This document shows, one piece after another, positions 55,581 through 64,000 of a DNA stretch of 64,000 nt. This DNA comes from Spongiibacter marinus. Its GTDB lineage: Bacteria > Pseudomonadota > Gammaproteobacteria > Pseudomonadales > Spongiibacteraceae. Numbering within the stretch: position 1 is the stretch's first letter; every line of letters starts with the position of its first letter. The translations under genes were made by a program, and so were the position numbers. A model generated the notes under the pieces. That model made no database searches and was not told where the DNA came from. It worked only from the letters and a program-made list of their open reading frames with translations. The stretch covers positions 62,001 through 126,000 of the forward strand of contig NZ_JAFBBD010000002.1 in NCBI RefSeq assembly GCF_016906995.1. Reading direction: 5' to 3'.

Positions 55581-58500
55581 ATGAAATCGAAGCGCAGTTT
55601 AGTACAGATATACCTCCTCAGCCTGGTTGCCTTGTCGGCAATTCCGCTGGCTGTGCTGGGTTACATCTGGATCGCCAAAGAGTACGAGCGCTACACTCAG
55701 CAGAGTGAGGATTGGCGCGACAGTTATATCGAGTCGCGCCGTGAACTGCTGCGTCGCGAGGTCGACAAGGCCGTTGAGTACTTAGAGTTTAGGCGCACTC
55801 AGCTCAATCGTCAGCTTTACAACGACCTGCGCCACCAAGTGGCCATTGGTCTGTCCCTCATAGAAAACACACGCAAAGAATATGTGGGGGAGAGCCGTAA
55901 GGAACAGCTGAGCCGCTTGCGCACCACAATGAGCTCGCTCAGCTTTCACGACAACAACGGTTTTTTCTTTCTTTTCGATTCCGCTGGGCGGGCAATTTTG
56001 CCGCCCATGCATCCCGCTGGTGATAAACGCCTGAGCGACGGCAAGGTGCTTAATGCCTTTGCCGAACAGATACGCTCGGTCACACAAAAGAAAAATTACG
56101 ACTTTGTAGAATACCGAGTCACTGACAGCAGTCGCCCTGGCACCAGTGAGCGCAACTTCAGCTTTGTGTACTACTTCGAGCCGCTTGGCTTGTACATGGG
56201 GGCGAGTGTTTACCTGCATGACGAGATTGCGCGCGTACAGAAAGAAGTTGTTGAGCGTATAGCCGCTGTGCCCGTCGATACCGAAAACTCAATCCTGTTT
56301 ATGGTGGACGGCGATGGGCGGCAGTTGGTCAATGGCTATGACCCCGAGGCAGTGGGCCAGCCAATGCCGGACGTGCTTGCTGTTACTCAGGGTTTGGACG
56401 CCGAAAACAACAGCTTGTTTACCGAGCTGAATTGGCGAGACCGGGAAGGCGGTCAGCAGCCGGTGGTTTCCTATATCCGTCGCTACCAGCCCTGGGGCTG
56501 GACCCTGGGCTCGGCAGTGTTTTTGGACGAGCTCAATGCCAAACTGTTGGCTGAGCGCTCCGCCCTGCAGAGCCGTGTAGAAGAACATATTTTATTCATC
56601 TTGGTCATCGCCTTCGGCCTGATGTTGTTCTCGATGATCGCGGCGCGCTGGTTGGCTCGGCGCAGTGCGCATGGCTTCAATATCTTTCAGCAGTTTTTTG
56701 CCGACGCCAGCAAGCGTTCAACATTTATCGACGTGGAGCGGCTGCCGTTTGCCGAGTTTCAACACTTGGCGGAAGATGCCAACTTCATGGTCGAGAAGCG
56801 CACCCAAACGGAGCGCGCGCTTAAACTGAGTGAACGGCGCTTCCAACTAGCCTTGGATGCTGCCCAAAACCACCTCTGGGATCTCGACTTAAGCACTGGC
56901 TTAGTGACTGTGGGTGCCAGCTTCTTTCGCTCGCTGGGCTACACCCCTCCGAGCAAGCCCTATGCCGTGGCGGCATTTAAAGAAATTGCCTACCCGGATG
57001 ATCTGCAGATTATTGCCTCTGCCGTTGATAGTTGGTTGGGTTTGGCAACTGGCAATAGCGTCGAGTTTCGGGTTCGCGACAGCGACGGAAATTATCACTG
57101 GATATACAGTCGCGGCGACGTTGTCGAAAACGACGAGCGCGACCAGCCCCTGCGCGCCATGGGTATCATGACCGATATCACCGAGCGCAAGCGCATGGAG
57201 CAGGATCTGGTGGATGCACGCATTGCCGCTGAAGATGCGCTTCACGCCAAGAGCCAGTTCCTTTCAAGTGTGAGCCACGAGTTGCGCACACCGCTTAACG
57301 GCGTACTGGGCTACGCGCAATTATTGCAAAAAGAGCAGGGCTTCCCGCCAGACAGCAAAGAGTATTTACGCGCGATTGAAAGCTGCGGCAAGCACTTGTT
57401 GAACTTGATTAACGATGTGCTCGATCTGGCAAAAATTGAAAGTGGCAATATCAATATCGTATGCGAAGCGAATGATCTCGATGATGTTATCGCCAGTGTT
57501 GGCGACATTGTCGGCCATCGCGCGAAGTCGAAAGGCCTGGAGTTCATTATTGAGGTGGCCGACGATGTAGAGCGCAAGCTGCAATTCGACGCCGTAAAAC
57601 TGCGGCAGGTATTGGTTAACCTGCTCGATAACGCCGTCAAGTTCACCAACAGTGGACAGGTAGGCTTGAAGGTTGGTGTTAACGAAGTTGACGATAGCCT
57701 GCAGTTTGAGGTTCGCGACTCCGGTATTGGTATTCCCGCCGACAAGCTGCGAGATGTTTTTGAGCCTTTCCGCCAAGTGAATCCTCAAGACGGTAAGGGA
57801 ACAGGGCTCGGCCTGTCGATCTGTCGCCGCTTGGTAGAGGCGATGGGTGGCAGTTTGAATGTGCGCAGCGAGGAAGGTGTTGGCAGCTGTTTCTACTTCC
57901 ATATCCCGCTAATGCCTGTGTCAGAGCAAAGCTCGCCGTTATTGGATGTGCTCGAAACGCAGGAGCCCGTCGCCGAAGAAGCCGAGATATCGGGTAATCC
58001 TGCGGTGATTGTTGCCGACGACGTTGCGGTGAATCGCCAGGTATTGCTGGGTATGCTCGAAGATATTACCGACGATGTTCGAGAAGCGGCGAACGGTCTT
58101 GAAGTGATAGAGCGTTTGAAGGAGCGCGACGCCGCCGTTATTTTGATGGATTTGCGAATGCCGGAAATGGACGGCATGGAAGCAACGCGGATCATTAAGC
58201 AGGAAATGAAACACGATGTTGCCATTATTATGGCATCAGCCACCACTGACGAGGGAATGGTGGAAGAAGCGCGCTCCTTCGGCTGTGATGATTTCCTTCC
58301 CAAACCGATTAGCATGGCAGACCTGTACAAGGTAATGGCGCGATTCTGCGATACCGCCGTGCCGGACGATTCACCGGTGGCGAGCGTTGCGCCGGCGGCG
58401 TTAAAAGCGGGATATATCGATGTTTATCCGAATGCATCAGCGTCTGAGGATGTGCCGCTGCCCGAGGAATTGCTGGAAAAATTAGCCCACGCCGTAGACC

Positions 58501-58670
58501 TCGGTGATGTCACCGGGTTGCGAGAACTGCTTGAGGTGCTGCGTAAGCGTCACCCAGAGCAGCGCGAATTGAGTGAAGAGGCTGAGCGCCTTCTGCGTGA
58601 ATTCGACTTTGAGCGCTTAGGGCAATTGTTCAAGTCAGTAAATGAAGGAGCCGCCGTCGATGGCACCTGA
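55581..58670 (+). CDS. Hybrid sensor histidine kinase with Cache and PAS domains
   Basis: About 1029 residues from ATG 55581. It has an N-terminal membrane helix, a large periplasmic Cache-type sensor (residues about 50-320 with the NNGFFFLFDSAG and YYFEPLGLYMG segments), a second membrane helix (ILFILVIAFGLMLFSMIAA), a PAS fold (SERRFQLALDAAQNHLWDLD), HisKA (FLSSVSHELRTPLNG), HATPase_c (NLLDNAVKF, GTGLGLSICRRLV), a receiver (VIVADDVAVNRQ, LMDLRMPEMDGM) and a short C-terminal tail. It senses a small ligand outside and passes phosphate inward. It overlaps the next kinase gene by 11 bases. Confidence 0.9.
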   Translation: MKSKRSLVQIYLLSLVALSAIPLAVLGYIWIAKEYERYTQQSEDWRDSYIESRRELLRREVDKAVEYLEFRRTQLNRQLYNDLRHQVAIGLSLIENTRKEYVGESRKEQLSRLRTTMSSLSFHDNNGFFFLFDSAGRAILPPMHPAGDKRLSDGKVLNAFAEQIRSVTQKKNYDFVEYRVTDSSRPGTSERNFSFVYYFEPLGLYMGASVYLHDEIARVQKEVVERIAAVPVDTENSILFMVDGDGRQLVNGYDPEAVGQPMPDVLAVTQGLDAENNSLFTELNWRDREGGQQPVVSYIRRYQPWGWTLGSAVFLDELNAKLLAERSALQSRVEEHILFILVIAFGLMLFSMIAARWLARRSAHGFNIFQQFFADASKRSTFIDVERLPFAEFQHLAEDANFMVEKRTQTERALKLSERRFQLALDAAQNHLWDLDLSTGLVTVGASFFRSLGYTPPSKPYAVAAFKEIAYPDDLQIIASAVDSWLGLATGNSVEFRVRDSDGNYHWIYSRGDVVENDERDQPLRAMGIMTDITERKRMEQDLVDARIAAEDALHAKSQFLSSVSHELRTPLNGVLGYAQLLQKEQGFPPDSKEYLRAIESCGKHLLNLINDVLDLAKIESGNINIVCEANDLDDVIASVGDIVGHRAKSKGLEFIIEVADDVERKLQFDAVKLRQVLVNLLDNAVKFTNSGQVGLKVGVNEVDDSLQFEVRDSGIGIPADKLRDVFEPFRQVNPQDGKGTGLGLSICRRLVEAMGGSLNVRSEEGVGSCFYFHIPLMPVSEQSSPLLDVLETQEPVAEEAEISGNPAVIVADDVAVNRQVLLGMLEDITDDVREAANGLEVIERLKERDAAVILMDLRMPEMDGMEATRIIKQEMKHDVAIIMASATTDEGMVEEARSFGCDDFLPKPISMADLYKVMARFCDTAVPDDSPVASVAPAALKAGYIDVYPNASASEDVPLPEELLEKLAHAVDLGDVTGLRELLEVLRKRHPEQRELSEEAERLLREFDFERLGQLFKSVNEGAAVDGT

Positions 58671-60213
58671 TCGCGGCGGAGAGCAGATACTGCTCGTCGA
58701 CGACAATCCCACCAATCTCCAGGTATTGTTTAAGACGCTTGAAGGCAGTGGCTACCGGCTGTTGGCGGCGCGCGACGGTGAGTCAGCGCTCTACACGGCA
58801 AAGCGCGCCAAGCCTGCGCTGATACTGCTGGATGTCATGATGCCGGGGGTCGACGGCTTTGAGGTTTGTGAGCGCTTAAAAGCGGACCCCGAAACCGAAG
58901 ATATCGTCGTTATTTTCCTCTCGGCATTGACCGATAGTCAGTCCAAAGTACACGGCCTGGCCATTGGTGGTGTCGACTATATCGCCAAACCCTTCCAGGC
59001 CGATGAAGTACTCGCAAGGGTGCGCACGCACATCAAGTTGCAGCGCCTGGAGCGAGCGCTCGCCAAGCGAAATAGCGAACTGGAGGATGAAAATCAGCGT
59101 ATTCTCAACGCCGTGGATGAGGGGATTTTTGGCCTCGACAGCGCCGGAAGGGTTTCCTCGATGAACGCGCGTGCCGCAGAGCTCACCGGCTGGCCACAGG
59201 CTGACGCGCTGGGCGAGCCGCTGCTGGCACTGAAACTGTTCCCCGGCGACGACGGCTTAAACCAAGCCTTGTCGCTGCTCTGCGAAGCCGGTGTGAGCTT
59301 GCGCAAGAACCACGTTGAGCTAACCGGCAAGGACGGCGAGCTGGTTCAGGTGGCCTTGAGCGGCAGCGCCAGCGCAGAGGGTGGGGCAGTGCTGGTATTG
59401 CGCGATATTGGCGAATGGCTGGCAAATCAACAAGCGCTGGAGGCGGCCAGAAACGAGGTGGACCACCAGCGTCAGCACCTGGCGCATATTGAGCGTTTAA
59501 GCACCGGGGGCGAAATGGCAGCGGGTATCGCCCATGAGGTCAATCAGCCACTTACCGCAGTGAGTAATTACGCCCGCGTTGCCCAGCGCCTGCTGGCGGA
59601 CTTACCCGATGCGCAGCGCAGTAAGCTGGACGATGTGCTGAGTAAAATCGGCGTGCAGGCCGAGCGCGCGTCGGCGGTGATTCAGCGGATGCGCAGTTAC
59701 GTGAAAAAACCCTCAGGGGCGAAGGCGACACTGTCGCTCAATGAATTACTGGAGGACGTGTTGGCGCTGGCGGAGGTGGATTCGAAGGTCAACCGTACTC
59801 GCGTAGTGTTTATGGGCGCCAATGACCTGCCAACGGTCTATGGCGACGAAGTGCAGATTCAGCAAGTCGCCCTGAACCTGATTCGCAATGCGATGGAGTC
59901 GACCGCGGCGGCGCAAAGTACCAGGCCCGTTGAGGTGAGTACGTTTTTCGCCAACGGCCGAGTTGGTTTTCGCGTTCGTGATTTTGGTCTCGGTCTCGCA
60001 AAGGAAGTGGAAGAGCAGTTATTCAGCCCCTTCGTCACTTCCAAAGAGGGAGGGATGGGGATTGGTCTGTCAGTGTCCCAGACGATTATGCAGGGCCATG
60101 GCGGCGATATCGCCTACGAGGCCAACCCGGGTGGCGGGGCAGTTTTCTGTTGCGAATTTCCCGTTGCACAAGATCCAGCGTTGACGGACTCGCGTGACTC
60201 CGCCAGCGACTGA
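58660..60213 (+). CDS. Receiver-PAS-histidine kinase (FixL-like)
   Basis: 517 residues from ATG 58660, with AAGGAG upstream inside the preceding gene. N-terminal receiver (LLVDDNPTNLQV, LLDVMMPGVDGFE), a coiled coil, a PAS domain (NAVDEGIFGLDSAGRVSSMN), then the kinase core with GGEMAAGIAHEVNQPLTAVSNY, a signature of FixL/DctB/TodS-type kinases that often pair with FixJ-like regulators, and HATPase motifs (NLIRNAMES, GMGIGLSVSQTIM). It probably receives phosphate from the upstream hybrid kinase and drives the FixJ-type regulator at 54784, giving a phosphorelay. Confidence 0.88.
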   Translation: MAPDRGGEQILLVDDNPTNLQVLFKTLEGSGYRLLAARDGESALYTAKRAKPALILLDVMMPGVDGFEVCERLKADPETEDIVVIFLSALTDSQSKVHGLAIGGVDYIAKPFQADEVLARVRTHIKLQRLERALAKRNSELEDENQRILNAVDEGIFGLDSAGRVSSMNARAAELTGWPQADALGEPLLALKLFPGDDGLNQALSLLCEAGVSLRKNHVELTGKDGELVQVALSGSASAEGGAVLVLRDIGEWLANQQALEAARNEVDHQRQHLAHIERLSTGGEMAAGIAHEVNQPLTAVSNYARVAQRLLADLPDAQRSKLDDVLSKIGVQAERASAVIQRMRSYVKKPSGAKATLSLNELLEDVLALAEVDSKVNRTRVVFMGANDLPTVYGDEVQIQQVALNLIRNAMESTAAAQSTRPVEVSTFFANGRVGFRVRDFGLGLAKEVEEQLFSPFVTSKEGGMGIGLSVSQTIMQGHGGDIAYEANPGGGAVFCCEFPVAQDPALTDSRDSASD

Positions 60214-60919
60214 GCAGGGACAGCTCGAGCTGGAGGGCCTGTCGGTGCGCTACGTGGTGCGTCGCCAGTCGCAACGCCGCAGGCGCTTGGCGTTGCGCGT
60301 TTCCCCGAGCGGCGATGTTGAAGTTCGCGTGCCGCAACATACTCCCCAGCACGAAATTGATGCAATGCTTCGCCGTCACGGCCGGTGGCTGAGGTCGTGT
60401 ATTGAGCAGGCAGTGCCGGCGGCGCCGGCTCCTCAATATCGCTGTGGCGACTATTTTTCCTATCTGGGTGAGCGTTGGCAATTGCGCGTTGAGCCGGGGC
60501 GTGGCACGAGCATTTTTCCCGAACAGCGTTTGCTGGTTATCAAAGCCAGAGATCGAAGCCCGGAAAATATTCGCCGCTTGTTTTTATGCTGGTTACGCGA
60601 GCGCAGCCGCGACTATTTTGCCGCTCGCCTAACGCAGCTGTCGGCGAGCCTGCCGTGGCCGCAGGCGCTGCCGCCACTGCGTGTCAGGGCAATGCGTTCG
60701 CGCTGGGGGAGCTGCTCAAGGCGCGGTATTTGCTTGAATACCCGTCTGATGAAGGCGCCGCCACTGTGCATTGATATGGTCATTGTTCATGAGCTGTGTC
60801 ACATCCGCGAGATGAATCACAGTAGCGCTTTTTACGCGTTGATGGATGCGGCCATGCCGGGCTGGCGAGACGCGAGCAGACAGCTGGATGCATTGAGTGA
60901 TCAGCTGCTGGTTGATTGA
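60194..60919 (+). CDS. YgjP-like M48-type metallopeptidase
   Basis: 241 residues starting from a GTG that overlaps the kinase gene by 20 bases. The SprT/YgjP (DUF45) pattern is clear: RRRLALRVSPSGDVEVRVP near the start, RSRWGSCSRRGICLN in the middle and the zinc site HELCHIREMNHS with HExxH. These are small cytoplasmic metallopeptidases of unknown substrate, commonly UTP pyrophosphatase-annotated in databases without strong support. Its 3' end overlaps the convergent TetR gene by 19 bases. Confidence 0.85.
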   Translation: MTPPATEQGQLELEGLSVRYVVRRQSQRRRRLALRVSPSGDVEVRVPQHTPQHEIDAMLRRHGRWLRSCIEQAVPAAPAPQYRCGDYFSYLGERWQLRVEPGRGTSIFPEQRLLVIKARDRSPENIRRLFLCWLRERSRDYFAARLTQLSASLPWPQALPPLRVRAMRSRWGSCSRRGICLNTRLMKAPPLCIDMVIVHELCHIREMNHSSAFYALMDAAMPGWRDASRQLDALSDQLLVD

Positions 60920-61557
60920 CGCTGGTGATGTGCCGACACGGCGGTGAACAGCAGCACGCTGCTTTCTATTAACGACTCGCGGCTTTCGTGATAGCCATTT
61001 AACACCCAGCGCCGCGCCATTTGCACCACGGCGCCCACCAACCCTGCATAGACCATGCTGTCATTGGCGGGTTTGCTGAACTCGGCAATACCCAGCACCT
61101 GAGCAAGTTCGCCGATCAATTCGGCAAACTCTTCCATCGCTTGATAGTAGAGCGTATCCATCGCTTTGCTCACGCCAAAGATCTCAAACAGGATGACCCG
61201 CGCCAGCTCCGGTTGTTTCTCCAGAGTTTCAAAAAACGCACTTAGCCCGGTGCGCATGGTTTGCTCAGTCGATAAGCCGGGAGCGGCAATGGCATCCAAC
61301 ATCGCGTCGCGAAGCAGGGCGGTTTGCTGTTGATACAGCTCGCCAAGCAGCGCCTCGCGGTTTGCAAACGACTCGTAGAAATAACGCTCTGTTAACCCCG
61401 CCGACGCACACAGACTGCGAACGGTTGCGTTGCTGTATCCCTGCGAGGACACCACTTCCAGCGCCGCCTGCAGAAGAAGCTGGCGGCGTTCAGCGCGTCG
61501 CGCATCGGGGCTTTGGCCGCGATAAGAGCGGCGGCGTGCGGGGCTTGAATTTGTCAT
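60901..61557 (-). CDS. TetR family transcriptional regulator
   Basis: 218 residues from ATG 61557; the frame continues to 61692 but the added residues are not family-like. The N-terminal HTH has LLLQAALEVVSSQGYSNATVR followed by LCASAGLTERYFYESFANREALL, the standard TetR core. The C-terminal ligand domain is helical. It is divergent from the GMC oxidoreductase gene, and two TTGTCA-type palindromes lie between them, so it probably represses both. Its 3' end overlaps the ygjP-like gene. Confidence 0.88.
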   Translation of the reverse strand: MTNSSPARRRSYRGQSPDARRAERRQLLLQAALEVVSSQGYSNATVRSLCASAGLTERYFYESFANREALLGELYQQQTALLRDAMLDAIAAPGLSTEQTMRTGLSAFFETLEKQPELARVILFEIFGVSKAMDTLYYQAMEEFAELIGELAQVLGIAEFSKPANDSMVYAGLVGAVVQMARRWVLNGYHESRESLIESSVLLFTAVSAHHQRQSTSS

Positions 61558-61567
61558 GGGCAAAATT

Positions 61568-61613
61568 TTGACATGGCGTGTTGTCAAATGTAAAGTGACA
61601 ACATGCATTGTCA
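61568..61613. promoter_or_regulatory. Two TTGTCA palindromes, candidate TetR operators
   Basis: First site 61568-61587: TTGACA and TGTCAA with an 8-base spacer. Second site 61596-61613: TGACAA and TTGTCA with a 6-base spacer. The centres are about 27 bases apart, in the 120-base gap between the divergent TetR and GMC genes. The first hexamer could also be a -35 box. Confidence 0.6.
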
Positions 61614-61677
61614 GAATGGCATCGGTTCTGACGGAGAGTCTTTTACCAAAGAGCGGCGCAGCGGCGCTGAGAGAACA

Positions 61678-63333
61678 ATGAGCAAACAACAAGACTACGA
61701 TTTTGATTATTTGGTGGTGGGGTCAGGTTTCGGCGGTTCCGTTTCGGCTCACCGGCTCACGCAGAAGGGCTATTCGGTTGCCGTGGTTGAATCGGGGAAG
61801 CGTTGGAATGCCGACAACCTGCCCGCCAGCAACTGGAATTTTTGGCGTTGGCTGTGGCGCCCTCTGCTTGGCTTAAAAGGTTTCTTCAATATTCGCTGGT
61901 TCCGGCATGTTCTGATCTTGCAGGGCAACGCCGTTGGCGGCGGGTCGGTGACGTATGCCAACACGCTGTTGGTGCCCAAGGAAACGGTGTGGGACGACGG
62001 CAGCTGGGCGGGCCTGACTAACTGGAAGCAGGTTATGCCCCGGCATTACGATTCTGCCAGGGCGATGTTAGGGGTCACAGAAAATCGCATCCTTGGGCCC
62101 GCGGATCATGCGCTGAAAGAGATTGCTGACGACTGGGGCTGTGGTGACACGTTCTACCGAACACAGGTGGGCGTGTTTTTCGGCAACGAAGAGGATGAGC
62201 CGGGCACCCGTTATAACGACCCTTACTTTGGTGGCGATGGTCCGGCGCGTAACAGCTGTATCGCCTGTGGTGGTTGCATGGTTGGTTGCCGGCACAATGC
62301 CAAGAACAGCCTGGATAAGAACTACCTTTACTTTGCAGAAAAGCAGGGCGCAAAAGTATTTGCCGAGAGCAAGGTCGTCGATGTGCGACCACTCGGCGAT
62401 GCCCAAGGCTCGCAGGGCTATGAGGTCACGGCGATAAGCAGTACCTCTTTATTTCGCAAAAATGTCCGTCGCTGGCGAGTGCGCTCGGTTGTGTTCGCGG
62501 CCTCGTCACTGGGCACTCAAGACTTGTTATTTAAACTGCGCGACAAAGGGTCGCTGCCAAATATTTCGTCGCAACTGGGTCGCCGGGTGCGAACCAATGC
62601 AGAGTCATTGATTGGGGTTCGTGTGCCGGGTAATCCGGAAATGGATAAGGGGATTGCGATAGGTTCGGGGGTGTACCTGGATGAGCACACGCATATCGAA
62701 GCAACGCGTTATCCAAAAGGGTCCGACGCGATGGGCATGCTGGTTACGGCAATGACGCGCGGCGATACAAGTGCCACGCGCATCGCTGTGTGGATCAAGA
62801 CTGTACTCAAGCTCCTGCTAACCCGCCCCCTGCAGGGGATTCGCATGCTGATCCCCTTTGGTATGGCCTCGCAAACGATTATTTTTCTGTGTATGCAAAC
62901 CCTGGAAGGGCATATCGATATGCGCTACCGGCGCCCTTGGTACTGGCCCTTTAGCAAGAAAATGCTCAGTCATGGCGAGCGCATTCCCACGTATATTCCT
63001 CAGGCCAGCGATTTCGCCCAGCGGGCGGCGGAAAAGCTGGGTGGAATGGCGGGAAGTTTGCTTACAGAGGTGCTCTTTAATATTCCTGCCACCGCGCATT
63101 GTATGGGCGGTGCGGCGATGGGGCGCTCTGCTGACGAGGGGGTGATTGACTACCGCAACCGGGTGTTTGGCTACCAAAACATGTATATCTGTGACGGTTC
63201 CATGCTGGGCGCGAACCTGGGTGTAAACCCCTCACTTACTATCACAGCCTTGACCGAGCATGCGATGAGTCACATTCCCGCCAAGCAGGAGCTCACCGAC
63301 GAAAATGCGGCCCCTAGCAGCGCTGCTGCCTAG
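61678..63333 (+). CDS. GMC oxidoreductase, cholesterol-oxidase-like
   Basis: 551 residues from ATG 61678. The N-terminal FAD-binding motif is VVGSGFGGSVSAHRL; GGSVTYANTL marks the GMC signature. A cysteine-rich insertion (CIACGGCMVGCRHNAK) is typical of the ChoD-type cholesterol oxidase branch, and NPSLTITALTEHAM closes the C-terminal FAD-binding part. The enzyme oxidises an alcohol, for example a sterol 3-OH, with oxygen or another acceptor. The two-palindrome operator region upstream suggests induction through the TetR regulator. The P450 and flavin monooxygenase elsewhere in the window fit a steroid- or terpenoid-oxidising lifestyle. Confidence 0.85.
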   Translation: MSKQQDYDFDYLVVGSGFGGSVSAHRLTQKGYSVAVVESGKRWNADNLPASNWNFWRWLWRPLLGLKGFFNIRWFRHVLILQGNAVGGGSVTYANTLLVPKETVWDDGSWAGLTNWKQVMPRHYDSARAMLGVTENRILGPADHALKEIADDWGCGDTFYRTQVGVFFGNEEDEPGTRYNDPYFGGDGPARNSCIACGGCMVGCRHNAKNSLDKNYLYFAEKQGAKVFAESKVVDVRPLGDAQGSQGYEVTAISSTSLFRKNVRRWRVRSVVFAASSLGTQDLLFKLRDKGSLPNISSQLGRRVRTNAESLIGVRVPGNPEMDKGIAIGSGVYLDEHTHIEATRYPKGSDAMGMLVTAMTRGDTSATRIAVWIKTVLKLLLTRPLQGIRMLIPFGMASQTIIFLCMQTLEGHIDMRYRRPWYWPFSKKMLSHGERIPTYIPQASDFAQRAAEKLGGMAGSLLTEVLFNIPATAHCMGGAAMGRSADEGVIDYRNRVFGYQNMYICDGSMLGANLGVNPSLTITALTEHAMSHIPAKQELTDENAAPSSAAA

Positions 63334-63366
63334 GGGCAGCCTCCGCCCTGAAAACAGGGTCCAGGC

Positions 63367-64000
63367 TTAGAGTGGCAGTTGTAGTGACGCGTGGCCGCCG
63401 AGCTCGCGTTTGCCTGCTGCTGTCACGCTGATTTCCGCCCTCAGCGAGCGGCCGAGGGTATAGCGGATGCCGGCGTTGCCGGTATCTCGCTCGTAGCGAT
63501 GCTCGGCGTAGTTGTAACCCATAACGAGGGCAAATCGGCGGGTAACGTTCAGGCTCGCCGAGAGGTTGACGTCGCGACGCTGTGGCGCCTCGCCAAAGCG
63601 TGCTCTTGGCACGAGGTCACCCATGATCTGCACATCTCCCCATGGGCGTCGATAGTCGATCCCGGCGATCACCCGGCTGCGTTGGCGGTAGAGGTCACCG
63701 CTGGCTCCGCGCAGGGATTCGGTATACAAGTCTTTGACTAACAGGTGCAGGCCGACATGACCAATGGTATGTCGCATGCCGAGGTCGGCATTGAGTTGCA
63801 CGCGGTTCTTAATGTCGGTGTCCCAGTCGAACACTTTATTCTTTTCGTAGTCATCGTAATCGATGCGACGCTCAAGCAAGCTGATGACCTGTATCTTGCC
63901 CAGAATTCCAAATTCAGTATTCGGCAGAGCGTCCAGGCGGAAGTGATAATTAATGCCCGCGTGGTTTTCCAGCACGGCGGAGATATCCATGTAGGATTCT
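63367..64000 (-). CDS. Outer-membrane beta-barrel-type protein, C-terminal part (cut by window edge)
   Basis: At least 210 residues; the frame stays open to the right edge (the ATG at 63990 is probably internal). Repeated amphipathic strands with alternating hydrophobic and polar residues (VGLHLLVKDLY, SRVIAGIDYRR, FALVMGYNYAEHRY, LRAEISVTAAGKR) ending in SLQLPL look like an outer-membrane beta-barrel. No family is recognised from this part. A small hairpin (CCCTG/CAGGG, 63348-63361) lies between it and the convergent GMC gene. Confidence 0.55.
   Translation of the reverse strand, partial: ESYMDISAVLENHAGINYHFRLDALPNTEFGILGKIQVISLLERRIDYDDYEKNKVFDWDTDIKNRVQLNADLGMRHTIGHVGLHLLVKDLYTESLRGASGDLYRQRSRVIAGIDYRRPWGDVQIMGDLVPRARFGEAPQRRDVNLSASLNVTRRFALVMGYNYAEHRYERDTGNAGIRYTLGRSLRAEISVTAAGKRELGGHASLQLPL

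Overview
The window looks like chromosome of a heterotrophic, probably marine, gammaproteobacterium. Genes such as dinG, yqcC and ygjP are gammaproteobacterial in type. The surrounding lipid, steroid and aromatic-ketone type enzymes (flavin monooxygenase, P450, cupin dioxygenase, ceramidase, PHA-synthase-like protein, cholesterol-oxidase-like GMC protein) resemble those of oligotrophic Cellvibrionales/Spongiibacteraceae. This placement is an inference from gene content only. One 29.1-kb mobile island interrupts the chromosome.

Left chromosomal arm (1-20780): a bile-acid-symporter-family transporter (cut by the window edge) overlapping a flavin monooxygenase, a divergent AraC regulator, a BLUF blue-light sensor, a lipoprotein hydrolase, metY, an IMPa-like secreted metalloprotease, an isochorismatase-family hydrolase, a neutral-ceramidase-like lipoprotein, a cupin-P450 operon, an SMR exporter, an exported KatG, an EF-G and a PhaC-like protein. 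Several convergent pairs are separated by perfect hairpins.

Island (20795-49903): it sits in the 3' end of the initiator tRNA gene and is bounded by a 14-bp direct repeat (20781-20794 and 49890-49903). The tRNA's likely original terminator is stranded at the far left end. The island carries a large serine recombinase, a tyrosine integrase with a 3'-half tRNA-Arg(CCG) att fragment, MobC, a relaxase, a VirD4/TraG coupling protein and ArdA, but no mating-pore genes, so it looks mobilisable rather than self-transmissible. The cargo is mostly defence: a Gabija-like OLD nuclease plus UvrD helicase pair with an Abi/HEPN-like partner, a Dcm-Vsr-MvaI/BcnI restriction-modification set, a two-gene Lamassu-like (Cap4-type nuclease plus SMC) system and an AbiE toxin-antitoxin pair with two inverted-repeat operators. 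It also carries a porin and a six-gene block with no recognised name (HEPN, ankyrin and unknown protein on one strand; PH-like membrane protein, membrane J-domain protein and zinc-ribbon protein on the other). That block is the best candidate for an undescribed system. A short tandem motif (CGCGAGGAC, 11-bp period) precedes both mobC and the coupling protein, and a single copy precedes the recombinase operon, suggesting a mobility regulon.

Right chromosomal arm (49968-64000): the promoter of the initiator tRNA, a short-chain dehydrogenase, a PlsC-like acyltransferase, dinG, yqcC, a FixJ-type response regulator facing two sensor kinases in one operon, a YgjP-type metallopeptidase, and a TetR regulator divergent from a GMC oxidoreductase with two palindromes between them. 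The window ends inside an outer-membrane-type protein gene.
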